Origin: an uncultured Algibacter sp.
Lineage (GTDB): Bacteria > Bacteroidota > Bacteroidia > Flavobacteriales > Flavobacteriaceae
DNA length: 64,000 nt
Assembly: GCF_947487605.1 (NCBI RefSeq)
Contig: NZ_CANKXK010000012.1
Location: forward strand, 62,001 to 126,000
Direction: 5' to 3'
Shown: positions 46,902 to 56,700 of the stretch, piece after piece
How the letters are laid out: the number at the start of each line of letters is the position of its first letter
Numbering within the stretch: the stretch's first letter is position 1
Program-made: the position numbers and the translations under genes
The notes under the pieces: generated by a model
Seen by the model: only the letters and a program-made list of their open reading frames with translations
What the model was told of the DNA's origin: nothing
Databases searched by the model: none

Positions 46902-49355
46902 ATGAAGGATTTTATAGATGTCATAATTCCTATTCCACTCCAAAAACTATTTACTTATAGTATTACACCTTCAGAATCTGAATTTTTAAAGGCTGGTATG
47001 CGGGTTGCTGTACCATTTGGAAAATCTAAAATATATACAGGTATTGTTGCTAGAATTCATAAAGATGCACCAACTGCGTATGAAGCGAAAGAAATTCATC
47101 AAATTCTAGATGAAACACCCATTGTTAATCGAATGCAGCTTAATTTATGGCAATGGATTGCAAGCTATTACATGTGTACTTTAGGCGATGTTATGCGTGC
47201 CGCTTTGCCAAGTGCTTTTATTTTAGAAAGTGAGACAGTTATTTCAAAAAAAGTTGATACCGTTATCGATGAATCTATTTTAAAAGATGATGAGTTTTTA
47301 GTTTATGAAGCCTTACACCATCAATCATCTTTAAAAATACACGAAATAGCGAACATTCTGGATAGAAAACAAGTGCTTCCTATTATTAAAAAGCTAATCG
47401 AAAAAGAAATCATTCACTTAGAAGAGGAAGTTTATGAAAAGTACAAGCCTAAATTGGTGCGATATGTGAAATTACATTCTGCATTTGCTACAGAAAAAGG
47501 ACTTCATGATTTGTTAGACAATTTAAGTCGCGCACCAAAACAGAGGCAAGTTGTAATGACTTTGTTTTCAATTTCTGCGACTACTAAGAAACCTGTAAAG
47601 GTGTTGGATTTAGTTGAAAAAAGCCAATCATCTTCAGCTATAATTAAAGCGTTAATCGATAAAAATGTTTTAGAAGAATATCATATACAAACAGATAGAG
47701 TACTTTATTCTGGAGATGAGACCGAAGATTCTAAAAATCTAAATGAACACCAAATCCAAGCTTTAAATGAAATAAAAGAATCTTTTAAAATTCATAATAC
47801 CACCTTATTACACGGTGTAACATCTTCTGGAAAAACCGAAATTTATGTCAAGCTTATTGAAGATGTTTTGAAGAAAAATAAACAAGTATTGTATTTGCTT
47901 CCAGAAATAGCATTAACCACACAATTGGTAACAAGACTTCAAAACTATTTTGGTGAGAAGGTATCTGTTTTTCATTCAAAATATTCAACACATGAGCGTG
48001 TTGAGGTTTGGAATAATGTTTTAAATAATTCTGCTAAAGCCCAAATTGTATTGGGAGCACGTTCTTCAATATTTATGCCTTTTAATAACTTAGGATTAAT
48101 AATTGTAGATGAAGAGCATGAGCAATCTTTTAAGCAGTTCGATCCAGCACCTCGTTATAATGCGCGCGATACAGCCATAGTTTTAGCAAATATGCATCAA
48201 GCTAAAACACTTTTGGGGTCTGCAACACCAAGTTTGGAAAGCTATTTTAATGCACAACAGAATAAATATGGCTTAGTTAAAATTACTAAACGTTATAACA
48301 ATGTGCTAATGCCTGACATCGAGTTAGTCGATTTAAAGGAAAAGCACAAAAAAAAACGTATGAAGGGGCATTTTAGTGATAGACTCATCGAAGAAATGAC
48401 TGAAACTTTAACAGATGGGCATCAAATTATTCTGTTTCAAAATAGACGAGGGTTTTCACCAATTGTAGAATGTAATACCTGCGGGCACTCGCCACAATGT
48501 CCTAATTGTGATGTTAGTTTAACGTTTCATCAATATCGAAATCAATTACGTTGCCATTATTGTGGTTATAATATTATTATGCATAAGAATTGTGAAGCCT
48601 GTGGTGGCGTGGAATTAGACTCGAAAGGCTTTGGAACTGAGCAAATTGAAGAAGAAGTGAAACTTTTATTCCCAGATAATAAGGTGGCACGAATGGATTT
48701 GGATACCACTCGTGGAAAATATGGTTATGAAAAAATAATAAACGCGTTAGAACAGCAAGAGATTGATATATTAGTAGGAACCCAAATGTTAACTAAAGGC
48801 TTAGATTTTAGAAATGTCAAGCTAGTAGGTATCATGAATGCAGATAATATGCTCAACTTCCCTGATTTTAGAGCCCATGAACGTAGTTTTCAATTAATGT
48901 TACAAGTATCGGGTAGGGCAGGACGAACAGAAGAAAGAGGTAAAGTGCTAATACAAACCTACAATCCGTATCATAACATATTACAACAAGTATCTGCAAA
49001 TAATTATATAGATATGTTTAAGGAACAAATGAACGATCGGTATAATTATAAATATCCGCCAATTTATAAGCAAATAAAAATAACCTTAAAGCATAAAGAT
49101 TATAATAGAGTAGAAACAGCTTCTATTTGGTATGCAAAATCATTAAGACAAGTTTTTGCTCAGAATATTTTGGGACCAGAATCGCCGCCAATTGCTAGAA
49201 TTAGAAATCAGTTTCATAAAAATATTTTGGTGAAAATTCCAAAAAAGCAATCCTTATTAAAAACAAAAGAAGCTATTATAAAAATAAATAACAGCTTCTT
49301 GAGTATTAAGGATTTTCGGTCAGTTAAAGTAATTTTAAATGTCGATAACTTTTAG
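46902..49355 (+). CDS. priA: Primosomal replication restart helicase PriA
   Basis: The 817-residue protein reloads the replisome at collapsed forks. The N-terminal 3'-end DNA-binding domain starts FIDVIIPIPLQKLFTYSI. Helicase motifs are Walker A LLHGVTSSGKTEIYVKL, DEEH box IIVDEEHEQSFKQFD and LGSATPSLESYF. Zinc-binding cysteines are in CNTCGHSPQCPNCD and RCHYCGYN...NCEACGG, and the helicase C motifs include VSGRAGRTEERGKVLIQTYNP. The length is slightly above E. coli (732). The gene follows brkB by 3 bp. Confidence 0.97.
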   Translation: MKDFIDVIIPIPLQKLFTYSITPSESEFLKAGMRVAVPFGKSKIYTGIVARIHKDAPTAYEAKEIHQILDETPIVNRMQLNLWQWIASYYMCTLGDVMRAALPSAFILESETVISKKVDTVIDESILKDDEFLVYEALHHQSSLKIHEIANILDRKQVLPIIKKLIEKEIIHLEEEVYEKYKPKLVRYVKLHSAFATEKGLHDLLDNLSRAPKQRQVVMTLFSISATTKKPVKVLDLVEKSQSSSAIIKALIDKNVLEEYHIQTDRVLYSGDETEDSKNLNEHQIQALNEIKESFKIHNTTLLHGVTSSGKTEIYVKLIEDVLKKNKQVLYLLPEIALTTQLVTRLQNYFGEKVSVFHSKYSTHERVEVWNNVLNNSAKAQIVLGARSSIFMPFNNLGLIIVDEEHEQSFKQFDPAPRYNARDTAIVLANMHQAKTLLGSATPSLESYFNAQQNKYGLVKITKRYNNVLMPDIELVDLKEKHKKKRMKGHFSDRLIEEMTETLTDGHQIILFQNRRGFSPIVECNTCGHSPQCPNCDVSLTFHQYRNQLRCHYCGYNIIMHKNCEACGGVELDSKGFGTEQIEEEVKLLFPDNKVARMDLDTTRGKYGYEKIINALEQQEIDILVGTQMLTKGLDFRNVKLVGIMNADNMLNFPDFRAHERSFQLMLQVSGRAGRTEERGKVLIQTYNPYHNILQQVSANNYIDMFKEQMNDRYNYKYPPIYKQIKITLKHKDYNRVETASIWYAKSLRQVFAQNILGPESPPIARIRNQFHKNILVKIPKKQSLLKTKEAIIKINNSFLSIKDFRSVKVILNVDNF

Positions 49356-49413
49356 TGAAACCCATAGTTTGGAAGTCCGAAGGACGTACTAAAATATGTT
49401 GGTTGAACTAATG

Positions 49414-49427
49414 CCGCTGAATAGCGG
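49414..49427. other. Small hairpin between the convergent priA and LytTR genes
   Basis: CCGCT (49414-49418) and AGCGG (49423-49427) flank a GAAT tetraloop, extended by weaker pairs on either side. The 3' tract on the plus strand (TATCTTATAATT) is only partly T-rich. It may be a weak bidirectional terminator. Confidence 0.4.
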
Positions 49428-49451
49428 TATCTTATAATTGCGTGTTGTTTT

Positions 49452-50147
49452 TTATATATTATTCAAAGCATCAACAAGTTGCGTTTTCTTGTTCCTGCTT
49501 AAAGGAATTTCATAAGCACCAACTTCAACATTTTTACTGTTGAATCTGTCTATCTTGTCTAGATTAACAATATAAGATTTGTGAATTCTTAAAAATTTAT
49601 TTTCTGGTAATTCCTTTTCAAACGATTTCATTGTAGATAATACAACAAGGCTTGTTTCTTCTGTTACCAATTTCACATAATCACCAAGGGCTTCAATCCA
49701 CTTAATGTCTTTTATGTAAACTTTACGTTTTTTAAGATTACTCTTTACAAAGATATGTTCGCCTTCTTCTTCGTTAAAGTCTAGTTTCAACTTATGTTGT
49801 TCTAGAGCTTTATCTACAGAGGTGTTAAAACGTTCTCTTGTAATGGGTTTGTGAAGGTAATCGGTAGCATCATAATTAAATGCTTTAAAAGCATATTCGG
49901 TTTTACCAGTTACAAAGATAATTTGAGGTTTGTTGTTTAATACGTCTAAAAGTTCAAATCCGTTTAGCACTGGCATTTCAATGTCTAAAAAGATTAAGTC
50001 AACTTGGTGCGTATTTAAACCATTTTTAGTTTCTAAAGCACTACTGTACTCTGCAATTAAGTTTAGAGATGGGTGATTCTCGACTAACTTAACTATTGAG
50101 AGACGTTGTATTGCTGAGTCGTCTACTACTACACAGTTTAAAGTCAT
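49452..50147 (-). CDS. LytTR-family response regulator
   Basis: The protein has 231 residues. The receiver domain (1-120) shows the acidic pocket VVVDDSAIQRL, the phosphoacceptor Asp55 in LIFLDIEMPVLNGFE and the conserved Lys in LHKPITRERF. The LytTR DNA-binding domain (about 130-230) includes KDIKWIEALGDYVKLVT and NKFLRIHKSYIVNLDKIDRF. Such regulators are normally partnered by a LytS-type (His_kinase) sensor, and none is adjacent. The upstream region contains the motif shared with the HK/argS region. Confidence 0.92.
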   Translation of the reverse strand: MTLNCVVVDDSAIQRLSIVKLVENHPSLNLIAEYSSALETKNGLNTHQVDLIFLDIEMPVLNGFELLDVLNNKPQIIFVTGKTEYAFKAFNYDATDYLHKPITRERFNTSVDKALEQHKLKLDFNEEEGEHIFVKSNLKKRKVYIKDIKWIEALGDYVKLVTEETSLVVLSTMKSFEKELPENKFLRIHKSYIVNLDKIDRFNSKNVEVGAYEIPLSRNKKTQLVDALNNI

Positions 50148-50212
50148 AACATTTTATTATTTCGGTTAAGATATCGACAATAGTACAAAAAATTCGGCTA
50201 AAAACCAAAAAT

Positions 50213-50242
50213 CATCGATAAAGTGCTTAATTTAACATAATT
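50213..50242. promoter_or_regulatory. Motif shared with the histidine kinase/argS intergenic region
   Basis: ATCATCGATAAAGTGCTTAA followed by TTTAACATAATTTTAAC aligns with 9871-9904 (ATCGATAAGTGCCTTAA, then ACATAGAATTTTAGC), allowing short gaps. Both lie in divergent spacers with a signalling gene on the minus strand and a translation gene on the plus strand, 130-150 bp before the plus-strand start codon. Confidence 0.4.
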
Positions 50243-50282
50243 TTAACATTTAAAAAACACTAATAATAAGTCGGGGTTATGT

Positions 50283-50313
50283 TTGCAATATAGAAAATAT
50301 TTGGCTACTTTTG
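50283..50313 (+). promoter_or_regulatory. Promoter of rpsF-rpsR-rplI
   Basis: TTG at 50283-50285, a 20-bp spacer and TACTTTTG at 50306-50313 match the Bacteroidota -33/-7 pattern. The rpsF ATG is 31 bp downstream. Confidence 0.8.
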
Positions 50314-50343
50314 CCCCCATTTTTAACAATAAATTAGATTTTT

Positions 50344-50682
50344 ATGAATCATTATGAAACTGTTTTCATCTTAAATCCCGTTTTATCTGAAGATCAGATA
50401 AAGGAAACAGTAAAGAAATACGAAGATTTTCTTGTTTCTAACGGCGCTAAGATGATAGCTAAAGAAGATTGGGGGCTAAAAAAATTAGCTTACCCAATAC
50501 AAAACAAGAAAAGTGGTTTTTATCACTTATTTGAGTATACTGTAGATGGAGAGGTAATCAATCCATTAGAAGTTGAGTTTAAACGTGATGAGCGTTTTAT
50601 GCGTTATTTAACGGTTGCGTTAGATAAACATGCCATTTCATGGGCAGAAAGAAGAAGAGTTAAACTTAAACAAAAAGCTTAA
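50344..50682 (+). CDS. rpsF: 30S ribosomal protein S6
   Basis: The 112-residue protein begins [19 protein letters not shown] and has the S6 ferredoxin-like fold, with [20 protein letters not shown] in the centre. It binds the central domain of 16S rRNA with S18. It is the first gene of the operon rpsF-rpsR-rplI, with rpsR starting 2 bp after its stop. No ssb or primosomal gene interrupts the group. Confidence 0.97.
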   Translation: MNHYETVFILNPVLSEDQIKETVKKYEDFLVSNGAKMIAKEDWGLKKLAYPIQNKKSGFYHLFEYTVDGEVINPLEVEFKRDERFMRYLTVALDKHAISWAERRRVKLKQKA

Positions 50683-50684
50683 TT

Positions 50685-50981
50685 ATGTCAACAATAGAAC
50701 AACAATCTAAAGGAAAAAAAGACGGCGAAATTAGATATTTAACGCCGCTTAACATTGACACAAACAAGGCTAAGAAATATTGTATGTTTCAAAAGACTGG
50801 AATCAAGTATGTTGATTACAAAGATCCAGATTTTTTAATGCGCTTTATAAACGAGCAAGGTAAAATTTTACCAAGACGTTTAACAGGTACATCATTAAAG
50901 TATCAAAGAAAAGTTGCCGTAGCTGTTAAAAGAGCACGTCACTTAGCTTTAATGCCTTACGTAGCAGATTTATTAAAATAA
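50685..50981 (+). CDS. rpsR: 30S ribosomal protein S18
   Basis: The 98-residue protein has the S18 core [20 protein letters not shown] followed by [20 protein letters not shown], and an N-terminal extension (about 25 residues, Lys/Gln-rich) compared with E. coli (75 residues), usual for Bacteroidota. Its partner S6 is encoded immediately upstream. Confidence 0.96.
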   Translation: MSTIEQQSKGKKDGEIRYLTPLNIDTNKAKKYCMFQKTGIKYVDYKDPDFLMRFINEQGKILPRRLTGTSLKYQRKVAVAVKRARHLALMPYVADLLK

Positions 50982-50994
50982 AATACCGATAACA

Positions 50995-51441
50995 ATGGAA
51001 CTTATATTAAAACAAGACGTTGAAAATTTAGGATTTAAAGACGATGTTGTAACAGTTAAGAACGGTTATGGTAGAAATTTTTTAATTCCTCAAGGGCAAG
51101 CTATACTAGCTACAAGTTCTGCAAAGAAAGTTTTAGCAGAAAACTTAAAGCAAAGAGCCTTTAAAGAAAAGAAAATAGTTGATGATGCTAATAAGGCTGC
51201 TGAAGCATTAAAAGCATTAGAAATTAAGATACCTGCTAAAGTAGGAACAGGAGATAAATTATTTGGATCTGTTAATAATATAGATATTGCTTCAGCTTTA
51301 GAAAAAGAAGGACAATCAATAGATAAAAAATTCATTACAGTTACAACTGTAAAGCGTTTAGGTAAATATACTGCAGTAGTACGTTTACACAGAGAAGTAT
51401 CTGTTGATTTAGATTTTGAAGTTATTGCGCAGGCTAATTAA
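50995..51441 (+). CDS. rplI: 50S ribosomal protein L9
   Basis: The 148-residue protein begins MELILKQDVENLGFKDDVV, with the N-terminal 23S-binding domain (GYGRNFLIPQGQA), a long connecting helix (LAENLKQRAFKEKKI) and the C-terminal domain ending HREVSVDLDFEVIAQAN. It is the last gene of the operon, closed by a strong terminator. Confidence 0.97.
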   Translation: MELILKQDVENLGFKDDVVTVKNGYGRNFLIPQGQAILATSSAKKVLAENLKQRAFKEKKIVDDANKAAEALKALEIKIPAKVGTGDKLFGSVNNIDIASALEKEGQSIDKKFITVTTVKRLGKYTAVVRLHREVSVDLDFEVIAQAN

Positions 51442-51461
51442 ACTTTAAAAAGATATAGTTT

Positions 51462-51490
51462 AAAAGCCTCAACCTAGTTGAGGCTTTTTT
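51462..51490 (+). terminator. Intrinsic terminator after rplI
   Basis: The 12-bp stem AAAAGCCTCAAC (51462-51473) / GTTGAGGCTTTT (51477-51488) has a CTA loop and is followed by T-rich sequence, 20 bp after the rplI stop. Confidence 0.93.
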
Positions 51491-51548
51491 GTTATTTTTA
51501 TATTTGATATAGTAATTTCTTCCCTTTTGGGGAGATTAAGAAGGAATT

Positions 51549-52019
51549 ATGAAATATTCAAGACTTACAAAAGAGCAATTTGAAGAATTGCACCAAGAAT
51601 TCATAAATTTTTTGGCAACACAATCTATTACCCACGACGAGTGGTCTAACTTAAAAACCAATAAGCCAGAATTAGCAGAAATGGAATTGGACGTGTTTAG
51701 CGATTTAATCTGGGAGGGTGCATTAAATAAAGCAGAGTATCTGGAGCATTTTGCACCTCAGCATATGTATTTATTTCATTTAGATGAAGCTAATATGCAT
51801 GCCATTGTTGTAAATGTTAAGAATGGCGATATCGATATTACAACAAAAGATGGCTATAACTGGCTTAGGGAAAATTTAATGGACGATCGAGTGGAATTTT
51901 TACAAGCCGATAAAGAATATACTGAAGACAAGAATTTAGATAAATTCAAAATGATAGAACAAGGAGCTGTGATTACGAAAGGCGATTTGTATCATTATTT
52001 TTATAAACTTATAAATTAG
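51549..52019 (+). CDS. Conserved flavobacterial protein of unknown function, 156 residues
   Basis: The protein begins MKYSRLTKEQFEELHQEFIN and is acidic, helical, soluble and without a signal peptide. It includes NFLATQSITHDEWSNLKTNK and YLFHLDEANMHAIVVNVKNG. I recall a flavobacterial DUF family of this type (possibly DUF6495) but cannot verify the number. Position between rplI and hisS is the only context; no function is proposed. Confidence 0.8.
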   Translation: MKYSRLTKEQFEELHQEFINFLATQSITHDEWSNLKTNKPELAEMELDVFSDLIWEGALNKAEYLEHFAPQHMYLFHLDEANMHAIVVNVKNGDIDITTKDGYNWLRENLMDDRVEFLQADKEYTEDKNLDKFKMIEQGAVITKGDLYHYFYKLIN

Positions 52020-52028
52020 AATTTAACC

Positions 52029-52260
52029 GTCATTGTTAGGAGGTACGACGTAACAATCTGTATGTTGTTTAGTTTACTTTTTTAAATTCAGTTTCGGTTT
52101 ATGAGATTACCATACTTTGACTACGTTCAGTACAGGCTAATTTTTTCTAATGAAAAAGCTCGCAATGACGTTTTCATTAATTATTTTTGTCATTTCTGCG
52201 CAGGCAGGAATCCACTTTTAATTAGGTTGTCATACAGAGCTTTTCGACTTCGCTCAAGAT
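52029..52260. repeat. Cluster of dispersed short repeats before hisS
   Basis: Four different repeat units sit side by side: 52029-52062 (GTCAT...ACGACGT type, related to 24426-24460), 52114-52138 (CTTTGACTACGTTCAGTACA, related to the argS insert), 52189-52213 (GTCATTTCTGCGCAGGCAGG, related to the carA leader) and 52237-52256 (GAGCTTTTCGACTTCGCTCA). GTCATTG at 52029 and CAATGAC at 52163-52169 are inverted, and could be the ends of a MITE-like element of about 140 bp. No gene is seen. Confidence 0.7.
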
Positions 52261-52298
52261 AAACTAAAGGCGAAGTGCTTATTAACTAATATTATTAC

Positions 52299-53669
52299 AT
52301 GGCTCAAAAACCAAGCATTCCAAAAGGTACCAGAGATTTTAATCCAGAGCAGGTAGCAAAACGAAACTATATTTTTAATACCATTCGTAGTGCTTTTGAA
52401 ACTTTTGGATTTCAACCCATTGAAACACCTAGCTTTGAAAACTCAAGTACTTTGATGGGAAAGTATGGTGAAGAAGGGGATAGATTAATTTTTAAGATTC
52501 TAAATTCTGGGGATTATTTATCAAAAGCTAATGTTGAAGCATATTCTGAAAAAGACTCTAATAAGCTTACATTATCAATTTCAGAAAAAGCCCTTCGCTA
52601 TGATTTAACCGTGCCTTTTGCGCGTTACGTAGTGCAACACCAAAACGAGATAGAGTTTCCTTTTAAACGTTACCAAATTCAACCGGTTTGGCGTGCTGAT
52701 AGACCACAAAAAGGACGATTTAGAGAGTTTTACCAATGTGATGCCGATGTAGTTGGTAGCAAATCGCTCTGGCAAGAAGTGGAGTTTATTCAACTATACG
52801 ATGCAGTTTTTTCAACTTTAAAACTTGAAGGTGTTACTATTAAAATAAATAACAGAAAAATACTTTCTGGAATTGCAGAGGTTATTTGGGCAAGTGACAA
52901 ACTCATCGATTTTACGGTTGCCTTAGACAAGCTTGATAAAATAGGCGAGGAGAAGGTTAAAGAAGAAATGCGTTCTAAAGGAATTTCAGAGGACGGTATT
53001 TCTAGACTACAACCGTTGTTTACTTTATCTGGTTCTTTTGAGTCTCAAATTACAAGTTTAAAAACTATTTTATCCGCTTCTGAAGAAGGAAAAAAAGGTA
53101 TTGATGAACTAGAGTTTATAAATAAAGCAATTTCTGAGCTAGGACTATCAACAGCTACATTACAATTGGACGTTACTTTAGCTCGTGGGTTAAATTACTA
53201 CACAGGTGCTATTTTTGAAGTGTCTGCTTCAGACAAGGTCAAAATGGGTTCTATAGGTGGCGGTGGACGTTATGACGATTTAACGGGCATCTTTGGGATG
53301 AAAGACGTCAGTGGTGTTGGTATTAGTTTTGGGTTAGATAGAATTTATTTAGTACTTGAAGAATTAGGGTTGTTTCCTGAAACAGTTACAAAAAATATTG
53401 AAGTTCTATTTATAAACTTTGGCGAGCAAGAAGCTTTATTCAGTTTAAAAGCCATTAAACAATTGCGTTTACAGGGTATTAATGCTGAATTATATCCAGA
53501 TGCTGCTAAAATGAAAAAACAAATGAATCACGCTAATAAACGTAAGATTCCGTTTGTTGTTTTGGTAGGCGAGGAGGAAATTAATTCGAATAAATATACT
53601 TTAAAGAATATGCAATCTGGTGTGCAAGCTAAAATTTCAATTGATGAACTTATTCATAAATTAAAATAA
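52299..53669 (+). CDS. hisS: Histidyl-tRNA synthetase
   Basis: The 456-residue protein is a class II synthetase that charges tRNA-His. Motif 1 ([20 protein letters not shown]), motif 2 ([20 protein letters not shown]), the histidine-specific [13 protein letters not shown] and motif 3 ([10 protein letters not shown]-like, here [16 protein letters not shown]) are all visible, with the anticodon-binding domain at the C-terminus. It is preceded by a repeat cluster and followed by a hairpin terminator shared with the convergent M14 gene. Confidence 0.97.
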   Translation: MAQKPSIPKGTRDFNPEQVAKRNYIFNTIRSAFETFGFQPIETPSFENSSTLMGKYGEEGDRLIFKILNSGDYLSKANVEAYSEKDSNKLTLSISEKALRYDLTVPFARYVVQHQNEIEFPFKRYQIQPVWRADRPQKGRFREFYQCDADVVGSKSLWQEVEFIQLYDAVFSTLKLEGVTIKINNRKILSGIAEVIWASDKLIDFTVALDKLDKIGEEKVKEEMRSKGISEDGISRLQPLFTLSGSFESQITSLKTILSASEEGKKGIDELEFINKAISELGLSTATLQLDVTLARGLNYYTGAIFEVSASDKVKMGSIGGGGRYDDLTGIFGMKDVSGVGISFGLDRIYLVLEELGLFPETVTKNIEVLFINFGEQEALFSLKAIKQLRLQGINAELYPDAAKMKKQMNHANKRKIPFVVLVGEEEINSNKYTLKNMQSGVQAKISIDELIHKLK

Positions 53670-53670
53670 G

Positions 53671-53698
53671 AAAACCTCCATATAGGAGGCTTTCTTTT
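53671..53698. terminator. Bidirectional terminator between hisS and the M14 gene
   Basis: CCTCC (53675-53679) and GGAGG (53685-53689) flank ATATA, preceded by AAAA and followed by CTTTCTTTT. It fits termination of both convergent genes. Confidence 0.78.
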
Positions 53699-53717
53699 AA
53701 AATAACAATTATCTAGC

Positions 53718-56700
53718 TTATTGTTTTATAAACTTCTTGGCAACAATATTATTGCCATTTCTGGCTTCAATAAAATATAATCCAACTTCTAAATTTCTGA
53801 CATCAATTTCTTTGTTTGTTGTTCCAACTTTTACAACCTTCCCAAGAGTATTAATAATACGATAGGAAACTTGCGAAGCATTAGTTATTTTTAAATTTAA
53901 AGTACTTCCTTTTACTGGGTTAGGGTACAAGGTAAATAGTTCATCATTGTTATTTGATCCAGGAATTGATAATAATTTACTATTGTCTCCAGCTTTGGCT
54001 GCAGCACTACCACCAAATCCAATAATTTCTACTGCGTCAATAAAAACCTGATCACCATTATTTCCTGCATCACATTGTATTCTAAATTGGGCACCATTAA
54101 CTAAATTGCTATTTAAAGTTACAGAAACAAAGTTAAAGCTATTATTAGTAAAGCCAGAACCACTAGCCCAAGTAGCTATAGTTGACCACCCAGATCCATC
54201 ATTATAACGCAACCATAAGTCCTCACCATTTTCCATACTGTTAGCATAAAAATGAAAACTAATTCCCACTTCATCATAAGGTGATAAATCAAATGTTGGT
54301 GAAGTCATTGAAGAAGATACTCCAGAGTTATCTCTTAATCTTATTGAAAAGGAATTTTCGAAAGATCTTGCGGCATCTTGAACTCTATCACAGTCATTAC
54401 CTCCATCGATCCAACCGTCTAAACCAGTTTCAAAAAATCCTTGGTTCAAAATCACATCACTAGGAGGGCAGGCAGGACATACGGTTCCACCACAATCAAC
54501 TCCTGTTTCATCACCATTTTGGATACCATCATTACAAGTTGGTGAAGCTAATGTAGCCGGATTAATGGCATTGCTTTGTCCAGAACTATTGCCTGCAGCA
54601 TCTCTTGCTACTACATAGAACGTGTAAATTGTACTCTCACTAAGTCCAGTAACTTGGTAACTGGTGCTAGAGATATTTACTAAAAATGTAGTGTCTATAT
54701 AAATATCATACCCTGTTACTCCAACATTATCTGTAGATGCGTTCCAACTTAAATCAATACTGGAATCTGTAATATTTGAAGCTGCTAATCCAGTTGGGTT
54801 CGAAGGTGGGTCTAAATCAATAAATTCATTGGTTGTGACATTAATCGCGTTACTTTGTGAAGAACTATTCCCAGCTGCATCTCTTGCAACCACATAGAAA
54901 TTGTAAGTAGTTGATGGGGACAACCCAGTAACTATATATGTAGTGCTCGAAACATTCGTTAAAAAGCTACCATCTTGATAAACATCGTATCCTGTAACAC
55001 CAACATTATCTGTAGATGCCGTCCAAGATAAATCTGTAGTAAATTCTGTTGTATTAGAAGCGATTAGATTGGTCGGTGTAGTGGGGTTTTCTGTATCAGG
55101 AGGGTCTAGTGTAGTAATATTTTCATTATTACTTTGAGTTGAACTATTACCCGCTGCATCTCTGGCTATAACATAAAATGTATAAGCTGTACTGGGGGAT
55201 AAACCAGTAACTTGATAAGAAGTATTAGAAACATTGGCTATTAAAGCGCCATTTTGATAAACATCATATCCTGTTACTCCAATATTATCTGTAGAGGCAT
55301 TCCAGGATAAATCGGTGGAAGTGTCTGTTGTATTTGAAGCTACCAGATTACTTGGTACACTAGGTGGTGTAACATCTGGTCCTGTGCTTTCAATAGTAAT
55401 GGTGTAGTCTTCAACTTCTCCAGCACTAAATGATTCGCATGATGTAGGTGTGCTGTTATACTTCATACTAACACGCATTCTAAAAGAAGTTTCAGATGCA
55501 GTTTGAGGTATCGTAAAACTTGTGCTTATTTGGCTACTTTTTGTTGGACCCTGAGATAATATTTGTTCTCCAGCATCATTAAAATCTCCATCATAATTAT
55601 AATCAATCCAAACACCGTAGCCTTCACGTCTAGAGCGTCCAGTCCATTCTGGCGTTATAGTAATTGTATACTGTAAACCTTTTTCAACAATGGTTGAAAT
55701 ATTAGTAAAATCTGAATAAAGAGTAGCCCCCGATACATTATTTATAGTATTCAACTGCACGCGTCCAATATATTCCCTGCTATTACTTCCAGAAGTGGAT
55801 GAACAGTAGTTAATGCTACCTGTGGTAAATGTTACAGGAGAACTATAAGATGATTCAGAAGTGTCTGGACAAATACTATTAACCTGAACTTCGTATTGTG
55901 TAGAAGGTGTTAGGTTTGATAGTACGATAGAATTGCTAGACGTATTTTGTGTTATCCAAGTAGAAGATCCTAATTCTCTATATTGATAATTATAAGTTGC
56001 ACTACTAACACTATTCCAACTAATTGTAGCCGAAGAAGGAGATATATTAGAAGCTGCTAATCCAGTAGGAGGTTGCAAGCAAGGCGAGGGTAGTACCTCA
56101 AAAGATTGGTCTACATCGTTTGCGGCGTTATAGGTGCTATTCCCACTTTGACTAGCTCTCACGGTAACAGTTCCTGTAGTTCCTGACAATGTCACTGTGT
56201 TTCCGCTTACACTAGCAGGTCCTGAGACAATAGAAAAACTCACTGGCAATCCAGAAGAAGCCGTTGCATTGACTTGAAAAGGCACATCTGTAGTAAACTT
56301 GTCACTAATAGGGTCAAAGGTTATTGTTTGTGGGATATTAGTGGTGTTAGTAATAACTCTAAAATCGTCAAACACAAAACCATCAAAAGTAGTTGTGTAG
56401 CTATCGGCGTTATTAGTAGAGTCTGTATTAAAATTAAACCTTAAAAATACTGTAGATTGATTGTGGAAAGCACTATTCTCTGAACTGGAAATAACAATTT
56501 CTTCCATCATCCATTTATCCTGAGTATCTCCATCATAGAGTTGCTCTCCATCAGGTTGAAAGTTGTTATTGGTAGAACTTTTCCCAGAATATGTGTTATT
56601 AGCATTAGGTGCTCCAGGTTTGGTATAAGTGCCACAAAGCGGTGTCCAAGTCGATCCATTGGTGGAGGCCTCGATTTGAATGTAATCAAAACTACGCTCT

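Noticed and set aside
7495-50147. Direct pairing of the TPR histidine kinase (7495) with the LytTR regulator (49452)
   Set aside because: The genes are 40 kb apart and the kinase is of the HisKA type, while LytTR regulators usually pair with LytS-type kinases; only the shared spacer motif links them, and that is kept as a separate finding.
54545-55375. Regular repeats that could suggest a CRISPR array
   Set aside because: The units are ~270 bp, coding and encode FN3 domains; there are no short repeats with unique spacers.
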